64,000 nucleotides of DNA from Adiantum capillus-veneris (Eukaryota; Streptophyta; Polypodiopsida; Polypodiales; Pteridaceae), in the NCBI GenBank assembly GCA_014529385.2, contig CM043971.1, forward strand, positions 27,288,769 to 27,352,768. The letters run 5' to 3'. The notes under the pieces were generated by a model. That model saw only the letters and a list, made by a program, of their open reading frames with translations. It did no database searches and was not told the origin of the DNA. Both the position numbers and the translations under genes were made by a program. The first letter of the stretch is position 1, and each line of letters starts with the position of its first letter. Positions 1 through 11,300 of the stretch are shown here, piece after piece.

Positions 1-94
1 CTCTCATAAAGTTTAGTGATTTTGGAGTTGTTTTTCATGTGTTGCTATTGATTTCTTTCTTGGAGTATCTAAGCCTATAAGAGTGGTATCAAAC
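1..94 (+). mobile_element. LTR tail and primer-binding site of a truncated gypsy-like element
   Basis: A tRNA-iMet-type primer-binding site, TGGTATCAAACC, begins at 84. Bases 1-80 are therefore most likely the 3' end of a 5' LTR whose start lies outside the window. An ATG follows at 145. Assignment to Ty3/gypsy rests on the gag-like domain downstream. The LTR itself cannot be delimited because its partner is not visible. Confidence 0.45.
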
Positions 95-144
95 CTAAAA
101 AGGATTCTTCTTCTACAAGAGATCCGATCCCTTCTGTAGCACAC

Positions 145-1126
145 ATGGGTTCTCGTGAAGAATTTGATAGAGACGATACCTCTCAATGTGGGGAGGTGAA
201 GAAAAGTTAAAACTAGTCATCATGGGAGTTGAAGAAATCAACGAAGATTTAGGAAAAAATTTGGTGGGGAATTTGGCTAGAGCAAAGTACAAAACATCAA
301 CTGCATATCAACAAGCGTGTACAAAAATTTATGAACTACTTCCAAAACTCAAAATATGTGGAGCTTCTAAAGATTTACCCAAAAGATTTAGATTCACTCA
401 AGATGGCGAGAGGCCATTGATTCTTGTCTTAGGCTGGGAAGAACATTGAAAGGACGAACGAGTGCAAAAAAGCAAAAATTGTATTCATAAAAAGAGTTAT
501 ACCAGATAATGAAAGGCTTAAAGCACTCTTAGAAGAAGACAAAATCAATGGATATCCATGGTTATTTGGGCTAGGAGTTTACTTTGGAGGTGCCAAGGAG
601 ATCCAAGAAGCACTTTTGTTTCAAGGATGTCTTTGTCTTGAGAGAGTTTTGACAGTTTGTCATCTTCTAGTTCTGAAGAGGACGTGAAAAGGTGGAAGAA
701 GTGGAGAAAGAGCAAGAAAGGCAAGAAAAGTAGATTCTTTTAAAAGCCTAGAAGGCTTGGGAGACTATCTAGGAGTGCAAAGGAGGAGATCTCGTCCTCT
801 TCAGACAATGAACATATGAGCAAGAAGACTGAGGAAGACATCATGGTTGACATGTTTTCAAGCTATTAGGATACCCATCGAGCCCTTGAGTTTATACAAC
901 AATTTGACACTGCCTTCTCAAGAGGTTGGTTCTTAGAACGCTCCAAGGTGCAAAGGAAGACATCTTATTTGAAAGGAAATGCAGTGACATGGTGGTCTAC
1001 TCTATTGTTATGCAGAGAAGCACCTACGGTGTGGGTAAAATTCAAGAGAATTTATATGTCATCTCGAATATCATACGAATATAAAGAAGATGTCATCACG
1101 GCATTGCATCATCTAAGGATAACTAC
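145..1126 (+). pseudogene. decayed Ty3/gypsy-type gag
   Basis: Gag would be the structural protein that packages retrotransposon RNA. The recognisable part is at about 880-1126, where one frame reads ALEFIQQFDTAFSRGW and then SYLKGNAVTWWSTLL, the retrotransposon gag signature also seen in the gypsy-A gag (FIQQFDAAFGDEGF). The 5' part from the ATG at 145 has several stops. An open stretch of 87 codons at 186-449 has no family I recognise. The domain is cut off at about 1127 by the LTR of the next element, so the apparent open frame to 1178 ends in LTR sequence and not in gag. Sure about the gag domain, unsure about the start. Confidence 0.6.
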
Positions 1127-1513
1127 GCTGAGATGTCAAGCTCAACATGTACACCTCCTAGATGATTATTATTTATAGTCATCATCACTGGTGCACCTTG
1201 GTGGATACAAATATCTCAGCCAATGATATCGCAATTGTACTACATTAAGTTTTTCTACCTAATGGAGTGATGGTACACTTATCCATTCACCTCACTCATT
1301 AGAAGTTCACCCGAGATTGTTGTACTAGTTTCCCATTATGTTGCTATTATGTAGGCCTCTTATCTCAAGTTAGTGAAGAAGAAGAAGAAGAGAAAGAAGA
1401 AGAACAAGGTTTTCCTCCATCTATGTGTGTGTGCACGCTTGCAAGACCTAAAGATCTTGGGCCTTCTAAGTTCTCTGTGTGTGTGTGTGTGTGTGTGACA
1501 CACACAAAAATAG
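1127..1513 (+). repeat. LTR of copia-type repeat R1, copy 1
   Basis: The LTR starts near 1127 (CGCTGAGATG here, TGTTGAGATG in the second copy) and ends just before the PBS at about 1515. The same sequence occurs in inverted orientation at about 56310-56698, including the GAA-rich tract and the CA/GT run near its end. The match of both copies up to the same boundary defines the LTR. The GT microsatellite at 1480-1498 corresponds to a GA microsatellite in the other copy, so this tract evolves fast. Confidence 0.6.
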
Positions 1514-2495
1514 AATGGTATTAGAGCCTAATTGTGTCTGCTGGGGAGTTTGGAGAGCAAGCAGGAGCAATAGAGGAAGTGGTCTTGAGATTCATGGGGG
1601 CCATCATCAAATGATCTCTAATTGTGGTGCTTTGTTTTGAGGATTGTGCACCACACATTTTTGTTTAATCCTCTGGACTAAACTGTGTAGCTAGGTACGT
1701 TTTCATGGAGGAATGCTAAAGTTTGGGATCTTGCAAATCTATACTTTTGTGGCACAAAAGGCTCCAATGCTCATAGATACTGTTTTTTATTGTGAAACAA
1801 GTATATATATACATGTTGTGGTTATAGGTGACAATTGGCTATTTTTAGAAGGCTTCTTAAAAACTTGGTGAAGGGTTGAAAACATTTCTCACCCTAGTGA
1901 TATTTGGAAAACCCAATGACCAATTTTCTTATGGGTAAAGGTTATTGGGAGTACATTGATGAAAATCATGAGATAGAACCAAGGTTACCAGAGGAAGGTG
2001 CAAGTGTTGCATAAATAAAGATGTTTAAAAATTAAAACTAGGGAGCTTGAAAGGTCACATACTAGCCTTTTGTGAGTGTGGAGGACACTATGATTGGGCA
2101 CATATAAGAATATTCTCACACCCTTCAGGAGGCTTGGGACACCTTACTATCATTATGTATGTAACCAACACAAAATGAAGGAAGCTACAATTGAAGACTA
2201 AGCTAAATATAGTGTAGAAGAAAAAAAAAATCTATCAATGACTATTCATTGAAGATGAAAAGCATATATGATTCACTTGCATCAATTTATGTTACAATTG
2301 ATGATGATGATCAATTGGAAGTATGTCTATAAGGTCTAGGTCTAAAGTACAAATAGTTTAAGACTGGTATCCATCTTCAAGAGAACATTCCCTCATTTAT
2401 AGATTTGGTGTTCTCACTCGTTGTGAAATAGAAAGAACTTGAGAAAGAATTCACTACTACAAAGGGTAGAGATAAATATGAACATGTTTTTTCCA
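1514..2495 (+). pseudogene. PBS, leader and decayed Ty1/copia gag of R1, copy 1
   Basis: A PBS-like TGGTATTAGAGCC follows the LTR. The gag remnant is visible at about 2250-2480: the frame reads KSIYDSLASIYVTIDDDDQL, then a CLRGLG motif and ENIPSFIDLVFSLV, which is the UBN2-type gag of Ty1/copia elements (consensus style: DSLASI, DD, CLNGLG, ENLP-F-EL). Several stops break it. No protease, integrase or RT follows, because the sequence changes to a non-coding block at about 2496. The same truncated arrangement occurs in the inverted copy, so truncation preceded duplication. Confidence 0.6.
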
Positions 2496-3312
2496 ACAAC
2501 ACATTAGGACTTGTTTGGGGTCTTCTTAGGCCCTTTAAATTGGATGCTTAGTGAAGTGCTTAAAATGTGAATGAATGTTTGACCAAGCTACATATTTGCA
2601 TTTCTTCTAAAAAGAAAAAATGTCTCAATCATATATAGTCACTAGGTCCTTTTAGCTTTTTTGGTGTTAGTGAAACCCCACATACCACTTTCAATCATAT
2701 CTAGTCACTACATCCTTTCAGTTTTTTTGGTGTTAGTGCAGTCCCACACACCACTCTCCCACTTTTAAGTTTGAAAATTTTTGTCACTTTTTCCTCTCCC
2801 CTTTAGAGGTGTTGCAGTAAGTAAGGAGGGTTATGCTTGGGTTTAGGCTTCTTTTTCCCTCTCTAGAAGCCATAGCCTATATATTTGAAGCTCCTTTACC
2901 TCTCTCACTCTCTCCACCCTAGTCCCTCTCTCTCTATCTTGTAATAGCTTACCATAGATCTTTCTCTCTCTAATGTGCATTGTTGCAGAACTCCATATGC
3001 TTGTAAGCCCAATCTCCAACTCTATTGGCATCTCCACCCCCATCTCCATCTTCAGCTCCACCTCTACCTCCATCACCATCTCCAACTACACCTGCACCTC
3101 CATATCTATCTCCATCTCCATCTCCAGCTACAATGGCTATGTGAGACATCACCAACAAGCCTTTGAAGTTCAAATTACATGTTGATTTGGAGAAAGAGTA
3201 TTCAAATTTGCAAAGAAATCTATACAATTGGTCTATTTCAATGAACATGCTATGGTTACAAGGGAGGAAATCCATTGACCTTTGAACGGATGGACCAATT
3301 TATCCCCTTGAT
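2496..3312 (+). repeat. non-coding block of R1, copy 1
   Basis: This block matches 46486-47250 in inverted orientation. Shared landmarks are the ACTAGGTCCTTTTAGC segment near 2642, a degenerate CTCCATCTCCA-type tandem repeat at about 3025-3140, and the segment around 3160-3300. The hexamer-like repeat creates open frames on both strands, which are low-complexity artefacts. I recognise no gene. Confidence 0.55.
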
Positions 3313-3422
3313 TGTTGAGAAGACAGAGAAAGAGGAGAACAGAGAGAAATACACACAAGATGGAATATATATAGAGGGAATTCATGGCTATATTTATAGT
3401 AACTTCACACATAAGCTCAACA
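3313..3422 (-). repeat. short LTR relic of the E family
   Basis: The 110-bp segment begins TGTTGAGAAG and ends GCTCAACA, so on the minus strand it runs TGTTGAGC...CAACA like the LTRs of E2 and E3, with a TATA-like run at 3366-3372. The conserved pre-LTR block (inverted repeat CCCTTG/AAGGG with a purine tract) lies beside it at 3423-3490. A matching copy is at 46373-46485 on the plus strand. No partner LTR is visible, so this is a relic within repeat R1. Confidence 0.5.
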
Positions 3423-5400
3423 TGTCCCTGATCAAACAAGGGTCCCTAAATGTGGGTAAAAAAACCCTTGGGGGCTCAATAAAAAAACCCATAGTCCTAT
3501 ATATACCCACCGTTATATTAATATATTGTTCAATTTACAAAATATGGTTTATAAAGAGCTACATCACTCTTGTTACATACAACAATAATCGTAAAAGCTC
3601 AATAAAATGATCTCATTTACTATTCAAATACTTCAAAGAATGCTTTGAATCATCTTCGACTTCAATAAACATATACCATCTTTGAGATACTTCACTTGTC
3701 TTTGAGTTATGTATAATCTGTCAATATCACAAAATCAAAGAGCACACGGTGAAAATCATATCAATGTTCGAGAAATATACATACATAATGCGTTTGGAGA
3801 TGGTTTGTAACACTTTACTTAGGATTAAAGCCATGTATATACTATAGAATATTATTAACATGAAATACTATATATGTAATATGTGCACATATATACAAAG
3901 CCGGTACTCAAATTTGAGCATGAGGATCTTTTATTTGTATGGAATCTATTCAATGTATGTTTTCTCGATCATAAAAAAGTCACCATGGAATGGCGTCACA
4001 TAGAAAATGTATGAAGAAACAAACATCTAAAGCATAGAAAAATATCATAAAACAAGATTATGAAACAATATCATGACATCATGAAACAATCATCTCAATC
4101 ATTACAAATCAGCTTCAGACAATATCATGGAATAATAAAGCAAAGCCATAAAATAACAATCATTTCAATCATAGAAAATTATTATGGAAAAGCACGATTG
4201 CATCACTCTTTAAATCATTATAAATATACATCATGAAAGAGTGTCAAAACATCATGAAACAAGCATGTAATATGATTTTGATTCAATGTGAAATAGTAGC
4301 ATAGAATAATGAAACAACTATATAAAGCAGTAATCATGACATCATGAAAGAACTCCATAAATAATTAATCAAGCACTCAAGAATTCATAATGTGTTTCCA
4401 TGATGATTACAAGTTGTTCCTACTGATCCTTCATTTTATTGATTATTCTTCCATGGAGTTATCTTGTGATTCCATGATACGTTTTCATAGTGATTAGTAC
4501 GCTTTCGTACTGGTTGTTCAAAATATATCATGACATCATGAAACAACTCCATAAATAATTAATCATTTGAGTAAAAAACAATAAGTACGAACGACTTCTA
4601 ATCATCACATGAAAATTTAAATCTCAATAACAAACAATCATAAGAACTGATGAAGAGAAAAAATCATAAGTTTTTCATGTTTTAGCTGAAAATAAATTGT
4701 TAAATTGCAACTCTTTAACATCTATATGTAAAGAATCCATATAAAACAATAAATAATAATGATTTGACATGAGTTAAATGATATCAAATCATTAAAGTTG
4801 TTACTCTTTGAAAAAAAAATCAATCAAAAGAGAAAATAAATCATCAAAATCATAACCATCACACTGAAGAAAACTAATGTGAATTATCAAAGCATAAGTG
4901 TCAATATTGGTTGAAGATTTATAAAATAAATGATCAAAATTGTAAGTATTTGAGATGCAACCACATTAATCATTGAAACATAAAAATTTAATATTCACAT
5001 GGAAAGAATAATTTTTTTTATCCAAGCATAATTTTTGAACATGAGTCTTCGAATACAATAGACATTATCAAGATTGCATAACTCTTAGTAATTTCAATAA
5101 AAATGAATATTGATTTGATCTTTTACAAAAATCATGCGCAATAGAAACAAAATGAGAAAAAAAAAATCAAGTGATATGACTTTGATGTAACTCGATGTAT
5201 ATGCATCAAGATATATGTTATATATATAAAGAGTAAATATAGAGATAAGACAAATTATCTACTTCTTTCAATATATAACTCAAATTAAAGATGATGTAAA
5301 TTACATGTGCTTAGCTTTTACTCTAATTTTTTTTATATAAAATAAATGGCATACGATCCATAAAACGAAAATCCAAGAATCATGCAACAAGAAACTCAAC
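3423..5400. repeat. AT-rich non-coding sequence, probably E-type internal region
   Basis: After the conserved block at 3423-3500, the sequence up to about 3760 is shared with 46045-46330 (inverted). Further on it is AT-rich, with many short repeats of CATCATGAAACAA and AATCATTTCAATCAT type, reminiscent of the interiors of E2-E5. A segment near 3890-3990 (ATATATACAAAGCCGG) also resembles 47985-48000 in E4. No open frame of note and no RNA gene were seen. Confidence 0.4.
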
Positions 5401-7090
5401 ACGTTGATGCAGCCAAAGTTGGTTGACCATAGAAAATGGCATGGGTCTCTATGTATAGGCCCGGGGGATTCACCATGGAAAACTTATTGCACCATGTAAG
5501 TGCAAGGGAGGGGTGTTTTTTACAAGTTATATAAGCGTATAAGTTAGGGGCAGGCCCCCAATAATTTATCTCCCAAGCTAAAAAATAAGGGAGGGCAATT
5601 TCATATTTATGAAGGGGGTGGGGGGGACCTGGCCCGGGTTGATTACTTGTAATGATTGTTCACTGATGTGCACTAGAACTCACATGAATTTAGGGAATTT
5701 TTATAGGTCACACATAAAATTTTTGCATCAAGCCAGTCATAGATAAGGTCTAATTTGGAATAGATCAAGGGTTGATTTACACCAGCTTTGGATGGATCAA
5801 AATTGGAGACTGATCGGGCACATAGTTTAATAGTCAAACTAAGACACATTGAGGGTACATCTAGTTATTCATAGAAGTGGTTCCTTGGTACATTGTCAGT
5901 CACTATGCTACACACTCTTTGACTAGTTTTACTCCATTAGATCATGTGAGACCTAAATTTTATATGTAAGATAGGGGTATAATAGTTTTCTTCATTGATT
6001 TTCGTATAAGCATAGAAAGGGGAGTCATATTTCCTAATATGGGTCGTATATAGGGGTTTTATCAAAGTGGTCCCCCGGGTGTACAAGCTAGCAGATGCAA
6101 GGCAAAGGGCCAGAACAACTACAAAGATATAGAGTGAATCCCCCGAGTGTACAAGCTAGCAGATGCAGGGCAAAGGGCCAGAACAACTACAAAGATCTTG
6201 GGCAGACAGGTAGCAGACAAGTAGCGGTGGATGTGTCTAGTTGATACAGTTTATAAACCAAGAAGGGATCCAAAAGAGGCTAATTTGGGTAGCCTATGAT
6301 GATAGCTTAAGGTGAAATCGTTTTGCCTTGAAATGTAGAGCTTGAGCTGTTGAAGGAGTAGGTACAGACGACTCTTCAAACAGAGTTACAGAGCCCAAGA
6401 TATTTGAGTTTGAAGGTGCAGCTGCGAGTGCATTGCATATCTAAGACGGATGGAGCAGGTGGAGCCATGTGTCCTATAAAGTTTGGAGATGTGGGTGTAT
6501 AGCGCTTGATTTATGGATAATGTTGGGATTTTCAAATCAACTGAGTCCCACATGTCAAGTTATTTTAGTAGTCAAAGTTTTATCGGGGGTCAAGTTTGTG
6601 CTGGGTTGGCTGCATTGGTAGATGTGTCATCTAATGATTTTGGAGCTCTTCCAGGGATTGTATACATTCTATGCGGTATGTGGATCTAGCAAAATATGAT
6701 TTCGTTATCAAACAGAGTTATGGACTGCAAGTTATGACCGGTCAAAGATTGGGTATGGTTGCTCTGAGATGGTTACAAGTGTTTCTCCCATTTTCACGGC
6801 CTCAGTTGACGGGCACGGGGAAGTAAGAAAGGTGCGTGGGTTGCATGCTTCAGAGTCGACAATGGGAAGTCTTAGTTGGATTCAATAGTTTGGAGATTAG
6901 GTCACTAAGGCAAAAGTTGGGGTAATTTGTAAATGGCAAGGGGGAATGGTTTTTCCAAAGTCTTGTGAGGATTTTTTTAAATTTCAAAGGGTGGCTACTC
7001 CATGGTCCACCACGTGGAAGGAAAAAAAACCCATATGCTAGAGCACTTAATGGCAGTGTGAGCTATATAGCTCACAACATGAAGTAAATG
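5400..7090 (+). repeat. possible gypsy 5' LTR with internal duplication
   Basis: This stretch ends next to a PBS-like site at 7092 and precedes a gypsy leader and gag, so it is best read as a 5' LTR of uncertain start. It contains a direct duplication of about 65 bp at roughly 6073-6137 and 6138-6198 (both contain GTGTACAAGCTAGCAGATGC). A perfect 20-bp palindrome, TGTGAGCTATATAGCTCACA, lies at 7057-7076 near the end. No coding sequence is recognised. The partner LTR is not in the window. Confidence 0.3.
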
Positions 7091-7091
7091 G

Positions 7092-7104
7092 TGGTATCAA
7101 GGCG
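7092..7104 (+). other. primer-binding site
   Basis: TGGTATCAAGGCG resembles the plant tRNA-iMet complementary PBS over its first eight bases. It lies upstream of a long leader and a gypsy gag at 11301-14230. The last bases differ from the TGGTATCAGAG of the other elements, so confidence is moderate. Confidence 0.35.
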
Positions 7105-7539
7105 AGAAGCAAGCCGTACTGCGATACGAGATATGCCGTCTCCTATGAGAGCTCTTCACACATTGTTTGTGGACACCTTCCACAACCCAACTGCAGTAGA
7201 ACCTATGAGTAGGGTAAGTAGAATCCAAGGTGGGATCTCAAATCATTGCTCACTCCAAAAGAATCATCTGTGAGTCGTTTGTGTGAAGTGCTAAATTTCA
7301 AGTATGCGACTTGAAATAGCATCAAAAGACTATCAACCATTGAAACCCGTTGGAGATTATGCTCATACAAGCATAAGGATGCATTTGAGGTGAATTATCA
7401 AGCGCTTGCAAAAATCAGATTATTTATATTTTCGTGAGAATTTAGGCCAAATTGAGTCTTGACTAGACTCAGAGGCTTAAAACATGTCACAGAAAGACTG
7501 ACTAGTATAAAAATTACAAAAATTACTCATCTTAGGCCA

Positions 7540-8425
7540 AAAGTAAATAATTGTGATTATTTAATTTTAGCTCAAATTGATCAAGATTGATACCAAAGAC
7601 TCTATGCATGATTATAAACATCCTTTGTGAAGGTTCATAGAATTTGGATCACGAAACAGACCAAAAACTTGATAAAAATTAAAATCTTTATTGATTGTCA
7701 AGAAATTGAGATTGAGTTGATAAATTTTATTCAAACTTAGTGAACCTTGACTCAGAGGCTTAGTTTAATGTATAGAACATGTGTGTATTCTCAAATGATA
7801 AAAAATATGCTAAAACTTGGCATATGTAAATAATCACGATTATTTACTTTTGTCCAATTTTCAAACATTTTTGGCCAACCAAGCATACCACAAGGTCAAT
7901 CGTGTTGTATTGAACACTCACATCAAATTTGGTAAGAATTGGATCTTTAAAGTGAAAATTCAGGCCAGTTTTGTAAAGTCAATCTGCATACAAAAAACTG
8001 TTGACAAATTGAGCAGGGTTTATCCAAACTTGGTGAAACTTTTCTAGGGAGATTATGTTGAGTTTCTTTACTTTTTTGTATCATCATCTTGGCAAAAAAA
8101 TACTAAAAAATCCCATAAGTAAATAATCGCGATTATTTACATCTACTCCAGAATTGAGATTTTTTTCACAACTGAGTATACCACAAGGTTAAGCATATCA
8201 AGTAGACTACTCATATCAAAATTGGTGAAAATTGGATCACAAAAGTGAGACTTAAGTCAGATTCTTGAGAACTGAGTTTACACACACTAAACAGTTGATA
8301 ACTTGGACAAATCTTGTTCAGATTCAGTGAAACTTGTCCACGGACTACAAAAAGGTGTCTATATGGAAACCAAAGCCTAAAAAGTGTCAAATTTGAGAAA
8401 AGTAAATAATCACAATTATTTACTT
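7540..8425. repeat. tandem repeat with a palindromic core, four units of about 285 bp
   Basis: Units are anchored by a 22-bp palindrome at 7543, 7826, 8119 and 8402 (spacing 283, 293 and 283 bp). Each half reads GTAAATAATCG or a near variant. The copy at 8119-8140 is a perfect palindrome; the others carry one to three changes. Segments between the cores are weakly similar (for example TTGACTAGACTCAGAGGC and TTGACTCAGAGGC). The array lies in the leader between the PBS at 7092 and the gag at 11301. No coding potential is evident. Confidence 0.7.
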
Positions 8426-8867
8426 CTGAGCCCCAGAGACAAGATTTTGGACTTTTGAGCTTGTACAATGTTAGAACAACATAATACAAGGTCACTGGTC
8501 AGGTTTGGGTTCCATCGGACCCAAATTAATACATGTTAACATGCTAACTGAGTTTCCAGGTTGCAAATTATTTCTTTAGCTCTTTGCAAGGGTAGATTTT
8601 GGAAATATCATTTGCCAACTCAGTTAGCTCAGATTGAAATGATATACATAGACCAATCACAAAAGTTAGTAAAAAGTATACAGTCTTTGAGAGAAAACAA
8701 CTAAATTGGTTAAAATTGACACATGTGTTGAGAGAGACAGAGAGAGCACAGAAATAGAACCCCTAAGTGTGTAGAATACACACATGAGATGATGTATATA
8801 TAGAGGGGACCTGGGTGCCATATATAGAGAAGCCATAAATTGAGTAGCTTCACATATAAGCTCAACA

Positions 8868-8940
8868 CCCCTGCTCAAATAAGGGTCCCTAACTGTGGAT
8901 GAAAAAACCCTTGGGGGATCAAGGGAAAAACCCACACCTC
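8868..8940 (-). promoter_or_regulatory. conserved hairpin and polypurine-tract block of E2
   Basis: On the minus strand the order is CCCTTGATCCCCCAAGGG, TTTTTTCATCC, a spacer with TTAGGGACC, then the purine-rich tract beside the 3' LTR. The inverted repeat CCCTTG/CAAGGG could form a hairpin. The same order occurs in the coding copia element (54983-55056) and in E3, E4 and E5. The purine tract is the expected plus-strand primer; the role of the hairpin is unknown. Confidence 0.6.
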
Positions 8941-9539
8941 TATATACACCCACTGTTATATTATAAAAATCATTGAATATACAAATGTTCATAAGGAGCT
9001 ACATTACTCCTTTTACAATGAATATGTTATGAGGAGCTACAACACTCCTTTTACAATGAATGTTTTATGAGGAGTTACATTACTCATATCCTATCAAATA
9101 CAATAATGAATACAAAGGTCAATAAAGAGGTGTAAAGGTTATCAATTAGGTCGTAATCAGAAGTGTCTCCGTGAATCTACTGTGTAGCTTGTCATCACTA
9201 TCGCATCACCAAACATATCTTCATGTTGTCATCAAAATGGCATCACCAAACATGTCTTCATAAATCTTTTATTGTGACCAAGTTTGTCTTCATGCAATCA
9301 ATTCTTTGATCAATCCTACATAGATCATAGACTCAAAAAACATAGTCATGAGAATTATTAGCATCGTTAGTGAAATAATTACGTTCACAATGCCATAAGA
9401 GATGGTTCACGACGCCACTCTTTTGACGACATATATACGCATGACAACATATGTGGACATAAAGTATCAACATAAAAAGTACAAGATGCATGATACGTGA
9501 TGCAAATGACATATGTATATACTACATAAAACAACATTT

Positions 9540-10080
9540 ATCAACGTAGTGATATCAATGAGTATCATCAAAGTATTAACAAAATATCATCATTGTATCA
9601 ATAAAAATGAATAAATCATCATGGTATCAACGAAAAGCATCATAGGATAATCATTGTATCAACGAAACAACATCATGGTATCACCGAGAATAACCATGGT
9701 ATCAACGAAACAACATCATGGTATCACCGAGAAAAACCTTGGTATCAATGAAACATCATCATGGTATCAACAAAAATCACCATGGAATCAACAAAATATC
9801 ATCAAGGCATCACCGAGAATAACCATGGTATCAACGAAACATCATCATAGTATCAACGAAAATCACCATGGAATCAACAAAATATCATCATGGCATCACC
9901 AAAAATAACCATGGTATCAACGAAATATCATCATGGCAACACCGAGAATAACCATGGTATCAATGAAATATCATCATGGCAACACATAGAATATCAACGA
10001 AAATCACCATGACCGAAGTACTAACAAAACATCATCATGGTACCATCAAAATCACAATGGTATCAACGAGAAATTATCAA
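9540..10080. repeat. minisatellite inside E2, alternating units of about 20 bp
   Basis: Alternating motifs of CATCATGGTATCACCGAGAA and CCATGGTATCAACGAAA type repeat for about 500 bp. A continuous 84-codon frame on the plus strand (9654-9908) is a by-product of the repeat and is not a gene. The same array occurs in E3 at about 35230-35690. Confidence 0.75.
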
Positions 10081-10229
10081 TAAAATGACATAAACTATAT
10101 CTCTAGAAGAATAATTATACGAGAATCAATGAACGAGTATATCATATAACAAAAGATCATGTACCAACAGTAGCTCGATAGAATTTGGACGATCATCAAC
10201 GGCTCGATTGAATCGGAACGATATGTAAC

Positions 10230-11025
10230 TGACTTCTGCAGCAAAGTTACATCAGTAACAAATATATGATTGATGAAGAAAAAAATATGATCGAAAAGTT
10301 TTCAATTATGAGGTAAATCAAAAGCAAAAAGTAAAATTTTGCTTTTCAAACATGTACGCAGTCCGAGACGATAACCCAAAATCAATGCAGAATTTAGAGA
10401 AACTTTCTTCTGCAAAGTTGTAGACCACATTGATTCCAATGGCTCAAGCGAATAGTTTCTGTAAAATCGTTCTCAATTAGGAGAAAAATAAAAAAACAAA
10501 AAAAACGAAAGTTGCTTTTCAGGCATGTACGCAGTCCGCCAATGATTACTCAAAATCAGTGCAGAATTTGGAAAAACTTTCTTCTGCCAGGTTGTAGACC
10601 ACATCAATTTCAATGCCAATAGCGAATAGTTTCTGCAAAATCATTTTCAATTAGCAGAAAAATCAAAAACAAAAACCGAAAGCTGCTTTTCAGGTATGAA
10701 CATAGTCCGCGAACGATAACTCAAAATCGGTGCAAAATTTGAAAAAACTTTCTTCCGCAAAGTTATAGATCACATCAATTTTGGTGCCAATTGCGGATAG
10801 TTTTTGCAAATTCGTTTTCAATTAGCATAAAAATATAAAACAAAAAGCGAAAGTTGTTTTTCAAGTATGTACGTAGTCCGCGAACGATAATGCAAAATCG
10901 GTGCAGAATTTGAAAAAACTTTCTTCTGCAAAGTTGTAGACCACATCGATTCCGGTGTTTATTGTGAGTAGTTTTTGCAAAATCGTTTTCAATCAGGAAA
11001 AAAATCGAAAACAAAAATGTACTGA
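10230..11025. repeat. tandem array inside E2, about 172-bp units
   Basis: Units are marked by TGCAAAGTTGTAGACCACAT or variants at 10237, 10411, 10585, 10755 and 10927 (spacing 170-174 bp). Each unit also contains TTTTCAATTAG and GTACGCAGTCCG. The array lies directly inside the 5' LTR and PBS. E3 has about three such units at 44150-44600. No protein is encoded. Confidence 0.75.
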
Positions 11026-11300
11026 TCTGATACCATGTTGAGAGAGACAGAGAGAGCACAGAAATAGAACCCCAAAGTGTGTAGAATACACACATGAGAT
11101 GATGTATATATAGAGGGGACCTGGGTTCCATATATAGAGAAGCCATAAATTGAGTAGCTTCACATATAAGCTCAACAACATGAACCAAGTTGATGACAAA
11201 TAATTGGGAGCTTGACAGGAGTTGAACTCAAGTTAAGTGGAAAAATGGATAACAATTCAATCCATTCGTAAGTACTCTATCGAGGGCTTAACAAGTCTAT

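Larger units (their letters stand above)
8726..11177 (-). mobile_element. E2: intact non-autonomous short-LTR retrotransposon
   Basis: This 2452-bp element has 142-bp LTRs at 8726-8867 (3') and 11036-11177 (5'), running TGTTGAGC...CAACA on the minus strand, and a perfect 5-bp target duplication ACATG (8721-8725 and 11178-11182). The LTRs differ at 2 of 142 positions. A PBS TGGTATCAGA (11035-11026, minus) abuts the 5' LTR, and a purine tract with a conserved hairpin block abuts the 3' LTR (8868-8935). The interior has no gag or pol and consists largely of two tandem arrays. Structure fits TRIM/LARD-type elements that need proteins in trans. It is inserted in a gypsy leader. Confidence 0.85.

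Noticed and set aside
9654-9908. 84-codon frame with a periodic sequence
   Set aside because: By-product of the E2 minisatellite; the equivalent E3 array is not open over the same length.
9540-10080. Regular repeats as a CRISPR-like array
   Set aside because: There are no unique spacers of constant length, and the context is a plant retrotransposon.
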